From assembly GCA_038239195.1 (NCBI GenBank), contig JBBSEZ010000528.1:1-6308 (forward strand): a stretch of DNA of 6,308 bases. Reading direction: 5' to 3'. This document shows, in pieces, positions 1 to 4,691 of this stretch. The translations under genes were made by a program, and so were the position numbers. Position 1 is the first letter of the stretch; the number at the start of each line of letters is the position of its first letter. The notes under the pieces are model-generated. The model did not search any database. It was not told the DNA's origin and saw nothing but the letters and a program-made list of their open reading frames with translations. Source of the stretch: JBBSEZ01 sp038239195. GTDB lineage: Bacteria; Planctomycetota; Planctomycetia; Gemmatales; Gemmataceae.

Positions 1-18
1 CGCGGGCCCCGCCGCTCC

Positions 19-45
19 GCGGCGGGCTACCTTGTAGCCCGCCGC
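19..45. repeat. Perfect 12-bp stem hairpin downstream of the isomerase-like gene
   Basis: Bases 19-30 (GCGGCGGGCTAC) are the exact reverse complement of 34-45, with a three-base loop. The hairpin lies 17 bases past the stop codon of the minus-strand gene, where a terminator would be expected. No T-run follows on either strand, so it is not a canonical intrinsic terminator. It could be an mRNA 3' stabiliser or a copy of a dispersed GTAGCCCGCCG repeat. Confidence 0.6.
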
Positions 46-61
46 TGCGTCGCGGCCGATT

Positions 62-922
62 CTACTTCGCCAGGTCGGCGAGCACCTTGTCGAAATACGA
101 GACGCACTTGGGCAGGTTGACGTCGAGGTCCTTGACCCCGCCGTGCTCGTATTCGATGGACAGGTAGCCCTTGAAGCCCTGACGCTTGAGCTCCGCGAGC
201 ATGCCCTTGACGTCGCCCTTGCCGGTGCCCCAGGGCACGTCGTGGGCGCTGCCGAATTTGTTGAGGTCCTTGAAGTGCAGGTGCAGGATGCGGCCTTGCA
301 GCTTCTTCATCGCCTCGACGGGGACGAGGTCGGCCCGCATCCAGTGACCGGTGTCGGCGCAGGCCCCGATCATCTTCGAGCGGTTTTTGCTCGCCTTCAA
401 CACGGCGTCGGGCGGCCAGGTGCGCGGGTGGTTGTGCAGCGCGAACTTGATGCCGTACTCGCTACAGAGCTTGTCGTGGACGTCGGTGGGCGTGGTCTCG
501 GTGACGAGGACCTCGATGCCCATCTTCTTGGCGAACGCGAACGCCTTGCGGGCGTCCTTCTCGTCGTTGGGCACGCCGTCCACCCCGTAGGCGACCAGCT
601 TGAGCCCGCCGGCGTCGGCCAGCTTCTTCTTGACCTCGGCAATGGTCTCTTCGCTCATGTGCCGGCTGACAGTCTGCTTCGACCCGGGCTTGAGCCTCTG
701 GCCGGGGTAGATCTCGAGATACTTGATCCCCAGGCCCGCCGCCTTGTCCACGGTCTCGAAAAAGCTCAGCTCGCGGTAGGTGTAGCACTGCAGCGAGAGC
801 TTCAGGCCCAGCTTCTCCGACGCCGCGTCATTGCGCTTGCTGGCCGGCGCGTCGGCGGCCCCGCCCGGCAGTGCCAGGGCGAACAACGCCACCGCGGCCA
901 GTGCAACAGAACCAGTCCTCAT
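62..922 (-). CDS. Exported sugar phosphate isomerase/epimerase-like TIM-barrel protein
   Basis: This 286-residue protein belongs to the xylose-isomerase-like TIM-barrel family (AP_endonuc_2 fold; relatives include hydroxypyruvate isomerase and sugar epimerases). The first 23 residues form a signal peptide: MRTG, a hydrophobic core (VALAAVALFALALPG), then GAA before DAP. It is therefore probably exported and not a cytosolic pathway enzyme. Strand-end motifs of the barrel are visible in order: YLEIYPG (E70), ALHNHP (H163, H165), ADTGHW (D190, H193), LHLHFKD (H214, H216, D219), PWGTGKGD (about 230-237) and SIEYEH (E257, E259). These are the usual metal and substrate positions, so the active site looks intact. 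The ATG at 922 is preceded by GGGGGA about seven bases upstream. Planctomycetes carry many such paralogues with unknown substrates, so no specific reaction is assigned. The gene is about 210 bases downstream of the acyl-CoA synthetase and separated from it by a hairpin, so it is probably a separate transcription unit. Confidence 0.9.
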   Translation of the reverse strand: MRTGSVALAAVALFALALPGGAADAPASKRNDAASEKLGLKLSLQCYTYRELSFFETVDKAAGLGIKYLEIYPGQRLKPGSKQTVSRHMSEETIAEVKKKLADAGGLKLVAYGVDGVPNDEKDARKAFAFAKKMGIEVLVTETTPTDVHDKLCSEYGIKFALHNHPRTWPPDAVLKASKNRSKMIGACADTGHWMRADLVPVEAMKKLQGRILHLHFKDLNKFGSAHDVPWGTGKGDVKGMLAELKRQGFKGYLSIEYEHGGVKDLDVNLPKCVSYFDKVLADLAK

Positions 923-1012
923 GAATGTTCCCCCGATAGTGGAGAGCCCCTGTGCCGCTGCCCGAACGGCGGGCGGCTGCGGCTTCTTGGGCGATCGGCA
1001 GGGCTCGGTTTG

Positions 1013-1066
1013 CTGTAGGACGGTTCTTCTAAGCCGCCCGGACGGCTCAGGAGGGCCGTCCTACAG
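1013..1066. repeat. Long imperfect hairpin, GTAGGACGG-type dispersed repeat
   Basis: CTGTAGGACGG (1013-1023) pairs perfectly with CCGTCCTACAG (1056-1066). Inside it, AGCCG (1032-1036) pairs with CGGCT (1043-1047) around a six-base loop. The bases between (1024-1030 against 1049-1055) pair throughout if G-U pairs are allowed in a plus-strand RNA. On the minus strand those positions become A-C mismatches. The element fills the gap between the acyl-CoA synthetase stop and the isomerase-like gene. From memory, GTAGGACGGCT...AGCCGTCCTAC hairpins are widely dispersed in planctomycete genomes; the sequence alone shows only this copy and a related half at 2925-2933. It may act as a bidirectional transcription barrier. 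No T-run follows. Confidence 0.7.
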
Positions 1067-1134
1067 GGCCTGCCTTTTCCTGCCGGTCTTCTTGCAGGTG
1101 AACTACGGAGAACGTGCGGGGCAGGCAAGCGGCC

Positions 1135-2799
1135 TCACTCCCCATAGAGCTCCTCCAACCGCCCGGCGTACTTCGCGCCCACGACGCCACGGCGCAACTT
1201 GAGGCTGACCGTCATCTCGTCGGCCTCGACGCTGAACGGCCGGGGCACCACCAGGAACTTCTTCACCTGCTCCGCGCGAGACAGCTCGCGCAGCGCGGCG
1301 CTCGCTCGCTTTTCCAGGAGGGCCCGCACCGATTCGAGATCGGCCAACTGCTCCGGCCCTCCCGACACGGGGGCCCCCTCCGCGGCGAGTGCGTGGCGCA
1401 CGTTGTCCCAGTGGGGCACGAGCAGCGCGGTGAGGAAGTTGCGGCCTTCGCCGAAGACGGCCGCCTGATCGATGCACGGATCGCTCATCAGGAGGCCTTC
1501 GAGGTGGCTTGGCACGACCTTCTTGCCGTTGGACAGCACGAGCAGTTCCTTCTTGCGGCCCGTGATGCTCAGGTAGCCGTCGGCGTCGAGCTTGCCGAGG
1601 TCGCCGGTATACAGCCAGTCGTCGCGGATGGCCTCGGCGGTCGCGGCGGGGTCTTTCCAGTAGCCCTTCATCACGTGGGGGCCTCGCGTCAAGATCTCGC
1701 CGTCGGGCGCGATGACCACCTCGACGCCCGGCAGGGGCCGGCCGACGGTGCCGAGCTTGTGGTGGGCCTTGCTGTTGAACGAGATCACCGGCGAGCTCTC
1801 GGTCAGCCCGTAGCCCTGGAGCACCAGCAGCCCGGCTTCGTGGAAGGCGCGAGCGATCGGCACCGGCAGCGGCGCGCCGCCCGACGACGTCCAGTCGATC
1901 CGCCCCCCGAAGAGCCGGCGCAACTTCTTGCCCGTGTCGGCCGGGCTGGAGCCGGCGACGGCGGAGAGCACCTTCTCGTAGAAGCGGGGCACGGCGGCCA
2001 GGAGGGTGGGCCGCACGTCGGCGAGGTTGTCGAGGAGCGTCTCGGCCGACTCGGCCAGGGCCAGCACGCTGCCCGCCGCGATGCCGGCGTAGTGATCGAC
2101 GGTCCGGGCATAAATGTGCGTGTACGGCAGCCAACTGAGGACGACGTCGTCGGGGTGGTGGGGCTGGACGGCGAGGCAGGCCAGGCAGTTGCTGACGAGG
2201 TTGCCGTGCGTCAGCATCACCCCCTTGGGATTGCCGGTCGTGCCGGAGGTGTACATCACCGTGGCGAGGTCGTCCGGGCCCAGTTGCTGTTCGCGCCGGG
2301 CCAGGCCGGAGGCCAGGCGGGCGAGGGCGCGCCTGCCCTGTTGCAGGAACGCCGACCAGGGGCGCACGTCGCCGCCGGCCGCGGCCGGATCGAGGACGAC
2401 GATGCCGCGCAGCGCGGGCAGCTCGGCGCGGACGGAGAGCAGTTTCGCGAGCTGGTCCTTGCCGGAGACGACGACGAAGACAACGTCGGCGTCGTGGAAC
2501 TGATAGTGGGCCTGCCGCGCCGTCAGCGGGGCGTGGGGCGACACCGTGACGGCGCCGGCCGTGAGGATGGCCATGTCGGCGATGAGCCAGTCGATGCGGT
2601 TCTCCGCCAGGAGGCCGACGCGCTCGCCGGGCGCGATGCCGGCATCGACCAGAGCGGCGGCGCCCGCCAGCGCCTCGCCGTGGTAGCGCTCCCAACTGCA
2701 ATCGCGATAGAGGCCGTAGCGCTTGTGACGCAGGGCGGGGCGGGGCCCGAGCCGCTCGGCCTGGCGGCGGAGCATCTGGGCCAGGTTGGCATAGTCCAT
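1135..2799 (-). CDS. AMP-dependent acyl-CoA synthetase (long-chain fatty acid-CoA ligase type)
   Basis: This 554-residue member of the ANL adenylating superfamily should activate a carboxylic acid with ATP to an acyl-adenylate and transfer it to CoA in the cytoplasm. Numbered from the ATG at 2799, the core motifs are all present: the P-loop YTSGTTGNPKG (183-193), GYGLTES (329-335), DGEI (366-369), YTGDLG (397-402, ribose-binding D400), the hinge region DADGYLSITGRKKE (405-418), and the C-terminal lysine in TVSLKLRR (K534). The KxRR tail and the GRKKELLVLSNGKKVVP region resemble FadD15-type long-chain ligases. It is shorter than the roughly 600 residues usual there, because the helical insert between VPRFYEKV and the SSGGAPLP segment is cut down to about 20 residues. 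The frame is open to an ATG at 2844, but that codon lies inside a possible -10 box and has no ribosome site. The ATG at 2799 has GAGGA five bases upstream and is preferred. Substrate chain length cannot be read from the sequence. Confidence 0.93.
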   Translation of the reverse strand: MDYANLAQMLRRQAERLGPRPALRHKRYGLYRDCSWERYHGEALAGAAALVDAGIAPGERVGLLAENRIDWLIADMAILTAGAVTVSPHAPLTARQAHYQFHDADVVFVVVSGKDQLAKLLSVRAELPALRGIVVLDPAAAGGDVRPWSAFLQQGRRALARLASGLARREQQLGPDDLATVMYTSGTTGNPKGVMLTHGNLVSNCLACLAVQPHHPDDVVLSWLPYTHIYARTVDHYAGIAAGSVLALAESAETLLDNLADVRPTLLAAVPRFYEKVLSAVAGSSPADTGKKLRRLFGGRIDWTSSGGAPLPVPIARAFHEAGLLVLQGYGLTESSPVISFNSKAHHKLGTVGRPLPGVEVVIAPDGEILTRGPHVMKGYWKDPAATAEAIRDDWLYTGDLGKLDADGYLSITGRKKELLVLSNGKKVVPSHLEGLLMSDPCIDQAAVFGEGRNFLTALLVPHWDNVRHALAAEGAPVSGGPEQLADLESVRALLEKRASAALRELSRAEQVKKFLVVPRPFSVEADEMTVSLKLRRGVVGAKYAGRLEELYGE

Positions 2800-2803
2800 G
2801 GCG

Positions 2804-2817
2804 TTCCTCGCGCGAGG
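2804..2817 (-). promoter_or_regulatory. Ribosome site of the acyl-CoA synthetase, inside a 12-bp palindrome
   Basis: On the minus strand GAGGA (complement of 2805-2809) stands five bases before the ATG at 2799 and fixes that start. The same bases form one arm of a perfect palindrome, CCTCGCGCGAGG (2806-2817). The palindrome could be a protein-binding site or could fold the ribosome site away. In DNA this rich in G+C it may also be chance. Confidence 0.5.
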
Positions 2818-2842
2818 GCGGAGCGGCCGAGACGACGGAAGC

Positions 2843-2871
2843 ATTATGACGGAGCGCGAGGAAGGTGGCCA
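2843..2871 (-). promoter_or_regulatory. Possible sigma-70-type promoter for the acyl-CoA synthetase
   Basis: Reading the minus strand, TGGCCA (2866-2871) and CATAAT (2843-2848) are separated by 17 bases. They match TTGACA at four positions and TATAAT at five. This places the -10 about 45 bases upstream of the preferred start codon. It is one of the few AT-rich hexamers in a very GC-rich leader. Assigned by pattern only. Confidence 0.3.
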
Positions 2872-2881
2872 GCCCCCGTAC

Positions 2882-2934
2882 GTCAGGCTTTCCAGCCTGA
2901 CTCTTCAACACGAAAGGCTGGAAAGCTGTCCTAC
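2882..2934. repeat. Dispersed hairpin repeat (GTCAGGCTTTCCAGCC / GTAGGACAGCTTTCC type)
   Basis: GTCAGGCT (2882-2889) and AGCCTGAC (2894-2901) form a tight hairpin with a four-base loop. GCTTTCCAGCCT (2887-2898) is also the exact reverse complement of AGGCTGGAAAGC (2915-2926), so two mutually exclusive folds exist. The right end, GTCCTAC (2928-2934), matches the arm of the repeat at 1056-1066. Read in one frame the element encodes VRQAFQPD, a string I recall from many spurious planctomycete protein predictions, which is consistent with a high-copy non-coding repeat. It lies between the decayed Tat gene and the acyl-CoA synthetase promoter region. Confidence 0.65.
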
Positions 2935-2970
2935 GAAGCGAAAGGCAAGGCAGGCGGATTGGGCGGGGCC

Positions 2971-3060
2971 CTGTCGTGCCAGGGAGGTCGTGCCACCGCG
3001 CCTGGTGGCCGCGGGCGGCGTAAGACGTCTGCCACTCCATCTCGGGGACTGGCACGACAG
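2971..3060. repeat. 12-bp perfect inverted repeat with a 66-base centre
   Basis: CTGTCGTGCCAG (2971-2982) is the exact reverse complement of CTGGCACGACAG (3049-3060). The centre has further pairing (CCACC near 2992 with GGTGG near 3003) and the palindrome AGACGTCT. It overlaps the 3' end of the decayed Tat-protein copy. It may be a small non-autonomous element or another family of dispersed hairpins. No flanking target duplication is evident. Confidence 0.45.
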
Positions 3061-3255
3061 TCGGGCCGTGGACCAGTTCGCCGTCCGCGTCGTAGCGGTA
3101 GGCCGCGATGCCGGCCTCATCGTGCGAAACCGCAGGCACGGCCCCAGGGGGCTTCGCGTTGGCCCAGGCCCCGTTGCGGGCCAGGAACGGCCAGCCGAAA
3201 GGGTGGCCAGGAGGCCCCCGAGGAGTTGCCGCCGCGAGAGGGCGTGAGCGCTGAT
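2972..3255 (-). pseudogene. Decayed copy of the small Tat-signal YD protein (copy B)
   Basis: This is a diverged paralogue of the intact gene at 3767-4063. The leader GAAAGGACAACC is conserved, but the codon at the start position is ATC (3253-3255) where copy A has ATG, and no other start codon is nearby. The Tat motif survives (SRRQLLGGLLATL). Then one base present in copy A is missing near 3199: copy A reads CCAGCCGAACAGGG on the plus strand and copy B reads CCAGCCGAAAGGG. In the shifted frame the protein continues FGWPFLARN, then a YRYDADGELVHGP segment that parallels YVYDAHNDPVGKP in copy A. No stop follows before the acyl-CoA synthetase leader. Lost start, frameshift and missing stop together make it a pseudogene. 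The end coordinate is approximate, placed where similarity fades into repeats. Confidence 0.7.
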
Positions 3256-3289
3256 CGGTTGTCCTTTCTTCGGGCGAACGCGGTTACGA

Positions 3290-3713
3290 AGGGCAGTGGC
3301 CTGCGTCGTGACATGCGCCAGCGTGGTGCGGTTGCCATCGGGGTCGATCGCCACCGTCTGGTTCCCCGCCGCGTCCAGCACCATCGTCGTCATGCCGCCG
3401 TTCGCGAGCCCGTCGTCTTCGTTGTTTGGTTCAGGGCTTCGTCGGCGCAGGTCGTCTTGTCGTTGTTCGCGTCGATGCTGTTGACCACGTTGCTCGCCGC
3501 GTCGTAAACGCTGGTGGCGCAGTGGCCCTGCGAGTCGAGCGTGCCGATGACGCGGTTGAGGGCGCCCATCGCGAACGTGGTGGCGAAGCCGGAGGCGTCG
3601 GTCTGTGTCAGCACGTTGTCGGCCGCATCGTAGCCCGTGCTGTTGCTGCGCTGGATCGGCGTGCCGTACGCCTCGATCGTCTGCGTCGTCCGGTTCAGAG
3701 CGCGGTCCCGCAG
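3290..3713 (-). pseudogene. RHS/YD-repeat gene fragment, frameshifted (copy B)
   Basis: This is an RHS fragment with no N-terminal or core-end region. The first frame reads LNRTTQTIEAYGTPIQR, then TGYDAADNVLTQTD, FATTFAMGALNRVIGTLD and SVYDAASNVVNSIDANND, stopping at a TGA at 3390-3392. The repeat pattern resumes one frame over with VLDAAGNQTVAIDPDGNRT. Compared with the parallel fragment at 4119-4424, the stretch around 3395-3425 carries two extra bases, which explains the break. A GTG at 3743 could open the first frame, but the only purine-rich site is right against it, so translation is doubtful. The best reading is a displaced, degraded duplicate of RHS core sequence. It is followed directly by the leader of Tat-protein copy B, mirroring the order in copy A. 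Confidence 0.75.
3462..3520. repeat. Direct repeat, copy B (59 bases identical to 4257-4315)
   Basis: This is the best-preserved stretch of the duplicated RHS segment. All 59 bases match 4257-4315, an offset of 795 bases. Similarity continues on both sides with scattered substitutions and small indels. It covers the SVYDAASNVVNSIDANN part of the RHS repeat. Confidence 0.85.
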
Positions 3714-3721
3714 CGAGGGGC

Positions 3722-3750
3722 CGGAGAGGGAGCGTCCACTCACCTCTCCG
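3722..3750. repeat. 8-bp stem hairpin just after the small Tat gene
   Basis: CGGAGAGG (3722-3729) pairs perfectly with CCTCTCCG (3743-3750) around a 13-base loop. It lies 16 bases past the TGA of the minus-strand gene ending at 3767 and before RHS fragment B. Position fits a weak terminator or processing hairpin, but there is no T-run. It also marks the join between the two duplicated modules. Confidence 0.45.
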
Positions 3751-3766
3751 AAAGGCTGTTGCGCCC

Positions 3767-4063
3767 TCAGCGCTTGGGCTCCCTGAAGGTGATAGTGGTC
3801 ACACAGCCGTCGTACTCGTAGTGCCAGACCGTCGCGGGCGCGGGGACTTGTCTGGTGATCGGCTTACCCACGGGATCGTTGTGGGCGTCGTAGACGTAGG
3901 TGGTCACGCTGACCATCCCACCGCTCGAAGCGGCAGGCGGGTTGGCCGGCGCGGGCTGTGGCGGGGTGGCCCGAGCTGCCTTGCGGCCCAGGAATGGCCA
4001 GCCGAACAGGGCGGCCAGGAGGCCGCCGAAGAGTTGCCGCCGCGAGAAGTTGTCTGCGATCAT
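3767..4063 (-). CDS. Small Tat-exported protein with one YD-like repeat (copy A, intact)
   Basis: This 98-residue protein has no function I recognise. It begins MIADNFSRRQLFGG, a twin-arginine signal (R8, R9), followed by a hydrophobic stretch (LLAALFGWPFLG) and a possible signal-peptidase site after KAARA (28-32). A proline/alanine-rich linker (about 33-48) leads to a short mature part containing TTYVYDAHNDPVG, similar to a single RHS/YD repeat, then VWHYEYDGCVTTITF. The ATG at 4063 is chosen over one five codons upstream because AAAGGA stands six bases before it; the upstream ATG overlaps that site. The gene begins at the 3' end of RHS fragment A, out of frame with it, and a diverged broken copy sits at 2972-3255 in the same setting. 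This repeated pairing suggests a role at RHS loci, perhaps an exported accessory or a leftover RHS N-terminus. That role is inference. Confidence 0.75.
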   Translation of the reverse strand: MIADNFSRRQLFGGLLAALFGWPFLGRKAARATPPQPAPANPPAASSGGMVSVTTYVYDAHNDPVGKPITRQVPAPATVWHYEYDGCVTTITFREPKR

Positions 4064-4112
4064 AGGTTGTCCTTTCATCGGGCGAAGGCGGTGACGAAGG
4101 GGCAGTGGCCTG
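4064..4112 (-). promoter_or_regulatory. Shared leader and ribosome site of the small Tat gene
   Basis: On the minus strand this stretch (GCAGGCCACTGCCC through AAAGGACAACCT) is nearly the same as 3256-3305 before the decayed copy. Both have TTCGCCCGA followed by AAAGGA. Conservation across two diverged copies, with a good ribosome site six bases before the ATG at 4063, supports it as a real 5' leader. No clear promoter hexamers are visible. Confidence 0.5.
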
Positions 4113-4118
4113 CGCTAT

Positions 4119-4424
4119 CTTGGTGCGGTTGCCGTCCGGGTCGATCACCACCGTCTGGTTCCCCGCCGCGTCGAACACCGCCGTCGTCAGCCCGCCCTTC
4201 GCGTCCGTCGTCTGCGCCGGCCGGTTCAGGGCGTCGAAGCCGTAGGTCGTCTTGTTGTTGTTCGCGTCGATGCTGTTGACCACGTTGCTCGCCGCGTCGT
4301 AAACGCTGGTGGCGCGGTGGCCCTGCGGGTCGAGCGTGCCAATCACCCGGTTCAAGGCGTCCATCGCGAACGTGGTGGCGAAGCCGGCGGCGTCCGTCTG
4401 CGAGATCGCGTTGTCGGCGGCATT
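4119..4424 (-). pseudogene. RHS/YD-repeat gene fragment (copy A)
   Basis: About 100 codons of RHS repeat sequence read through in one frame: NAADNAISQTD, FATTFAMDALNRVIGTLD, SVYDAASNVVNSIDANNN, TTYGFDALNRPAQTTD, TTAVFDAAGNQTVVIDPDGN. Repeat spacing is the usual 20 or so residues. The frame is open upstream to 4490, but that upstream part is Arg-rich and not RHS-like, and no good start exists. The frame then runs on out of register through the Tat gene. It lacks signal, core end and tip, so it is an orphan internal RHS segment. It lies about 80 bases downstream of the immunity-like gene. Such displaced pieces of RHS core are known next to RHS loci, where they can recombine with the main gene and change its tip. 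Confidence 0.75.
4257..4315. repeat. Direct repeat, copy A (59 bases identical to 3462-3520)
   Basis: This is the partner of the repeat at 3462-3520. Identity of this length between flanks that have frameshifted and diverged suggests either recent gene conversion or strong constraint on the segment. It is long enough to serve as a substrate for homologous recombination. Confidence 0.85.
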
Positions 4425-4502
4425 GCAGTCCGCCCAGCGGCTGCGCTCCCGCGCATACCTGCGATCATTTGCACCTCGCTTTCCCCGCACGGCGGCGAGA
4501 GC

Positions 4503-4691
4503 CTACCGACGTTTAATCCAGTTTGAAAGTATGACGACACAAGAGAGAAGCGTTAGCGAACCGAGAATGAGTGCCGAGGCAACCAACCCAATGAAACGAG
4601 TTCCCGGCCATCGGAAGACAATCCCGGAAACGAACAGGATGGTGGAGACTACAAGGGACAGCGTAATAGTTTTCTCAAAGTTCATGGACAT
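4503..4691 (-). CDS. Two-membrane-segment small protein, likely immunity protein of the RHS tip
   Basis: This 62-residue protein begins MSMNFEK. It has a hydrophobic helix at about 8-26 (TITLSLVVSTILFVSGIVF), a short RWPGTR loop, a second helix at about 33-55, and ends IKRR. The charge pattern favours both ends in the cytoplasm. Its ATG overlaps the TAA of the RHS tip by one base (TAATG, 4689-4693), so translation is probably coupled; no separate ribosome site is obvious. A second ATG two codons in could also serve. In polymorphic toxin systems the gene directly after the toxin tip, usually overlapping or a few bases away, encodes the immunity protein. That placement is the basis for the call, as no family is recognised. 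Base composition is low in G+C like the tip (45% and 47% in two lines I counted), suggesting the two arrived together. Confidence 0.65.
   Translation of the reverse strand: MSMNFEKTITLSLVVSTILFVSGIVFRWPGTRFIGLVASALILGSLTLLSCVVILSNWIKRR

Noticed and set aside
19..45. Intrinsic terminator
   Set aside because: The stem is strong, but neither side has the T-run required, so it is reported only as a hairpin.
143..1018. Plus-strand open frame of 291 codons opposite the isomerase-like gene
   Set aside because: It is antisense to a gene with an intact signal peptide and metal-site motifs; the translation is low-complexity Leu/Val/Arg/Gly.
1103..3139. Minus-strand open frame of 678 codons overlapping the acyl-CoA synthetase
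   Set aside because: Only its first 30 or so codons are meaningful (the shifted remnant of Tat copy B). The rest is an Arg/Pro-rich out-of-frame reading of the synthetase.
1114..3507. Plus-strand open frame of 797 codons antisense to the acyl-CoA synthetase
   Set aside because: It mirrors a real minus-strand gene in very GC-rich DNA, where stop codons are rare. It has no recognisable motifs, and it runs on through repeats and pseudogenes.
3430..4440. CRISPR-like array
   Set aside because: The repeated segments are only two long diverged copies of coding RHS sequence, not short identical repeats with even spacers.
4352..4468. Short minus-strand frame starting MIAGMRGSAAAGR with GAGGTG upstream
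   Set aside because: Its start shares ten bases with the Tat gene start (ATGATCGCAG), which hinted at a third copy. The frame lacks the twin-arginine motif and is out of register with RHS fragment A, so the match is probably chance.
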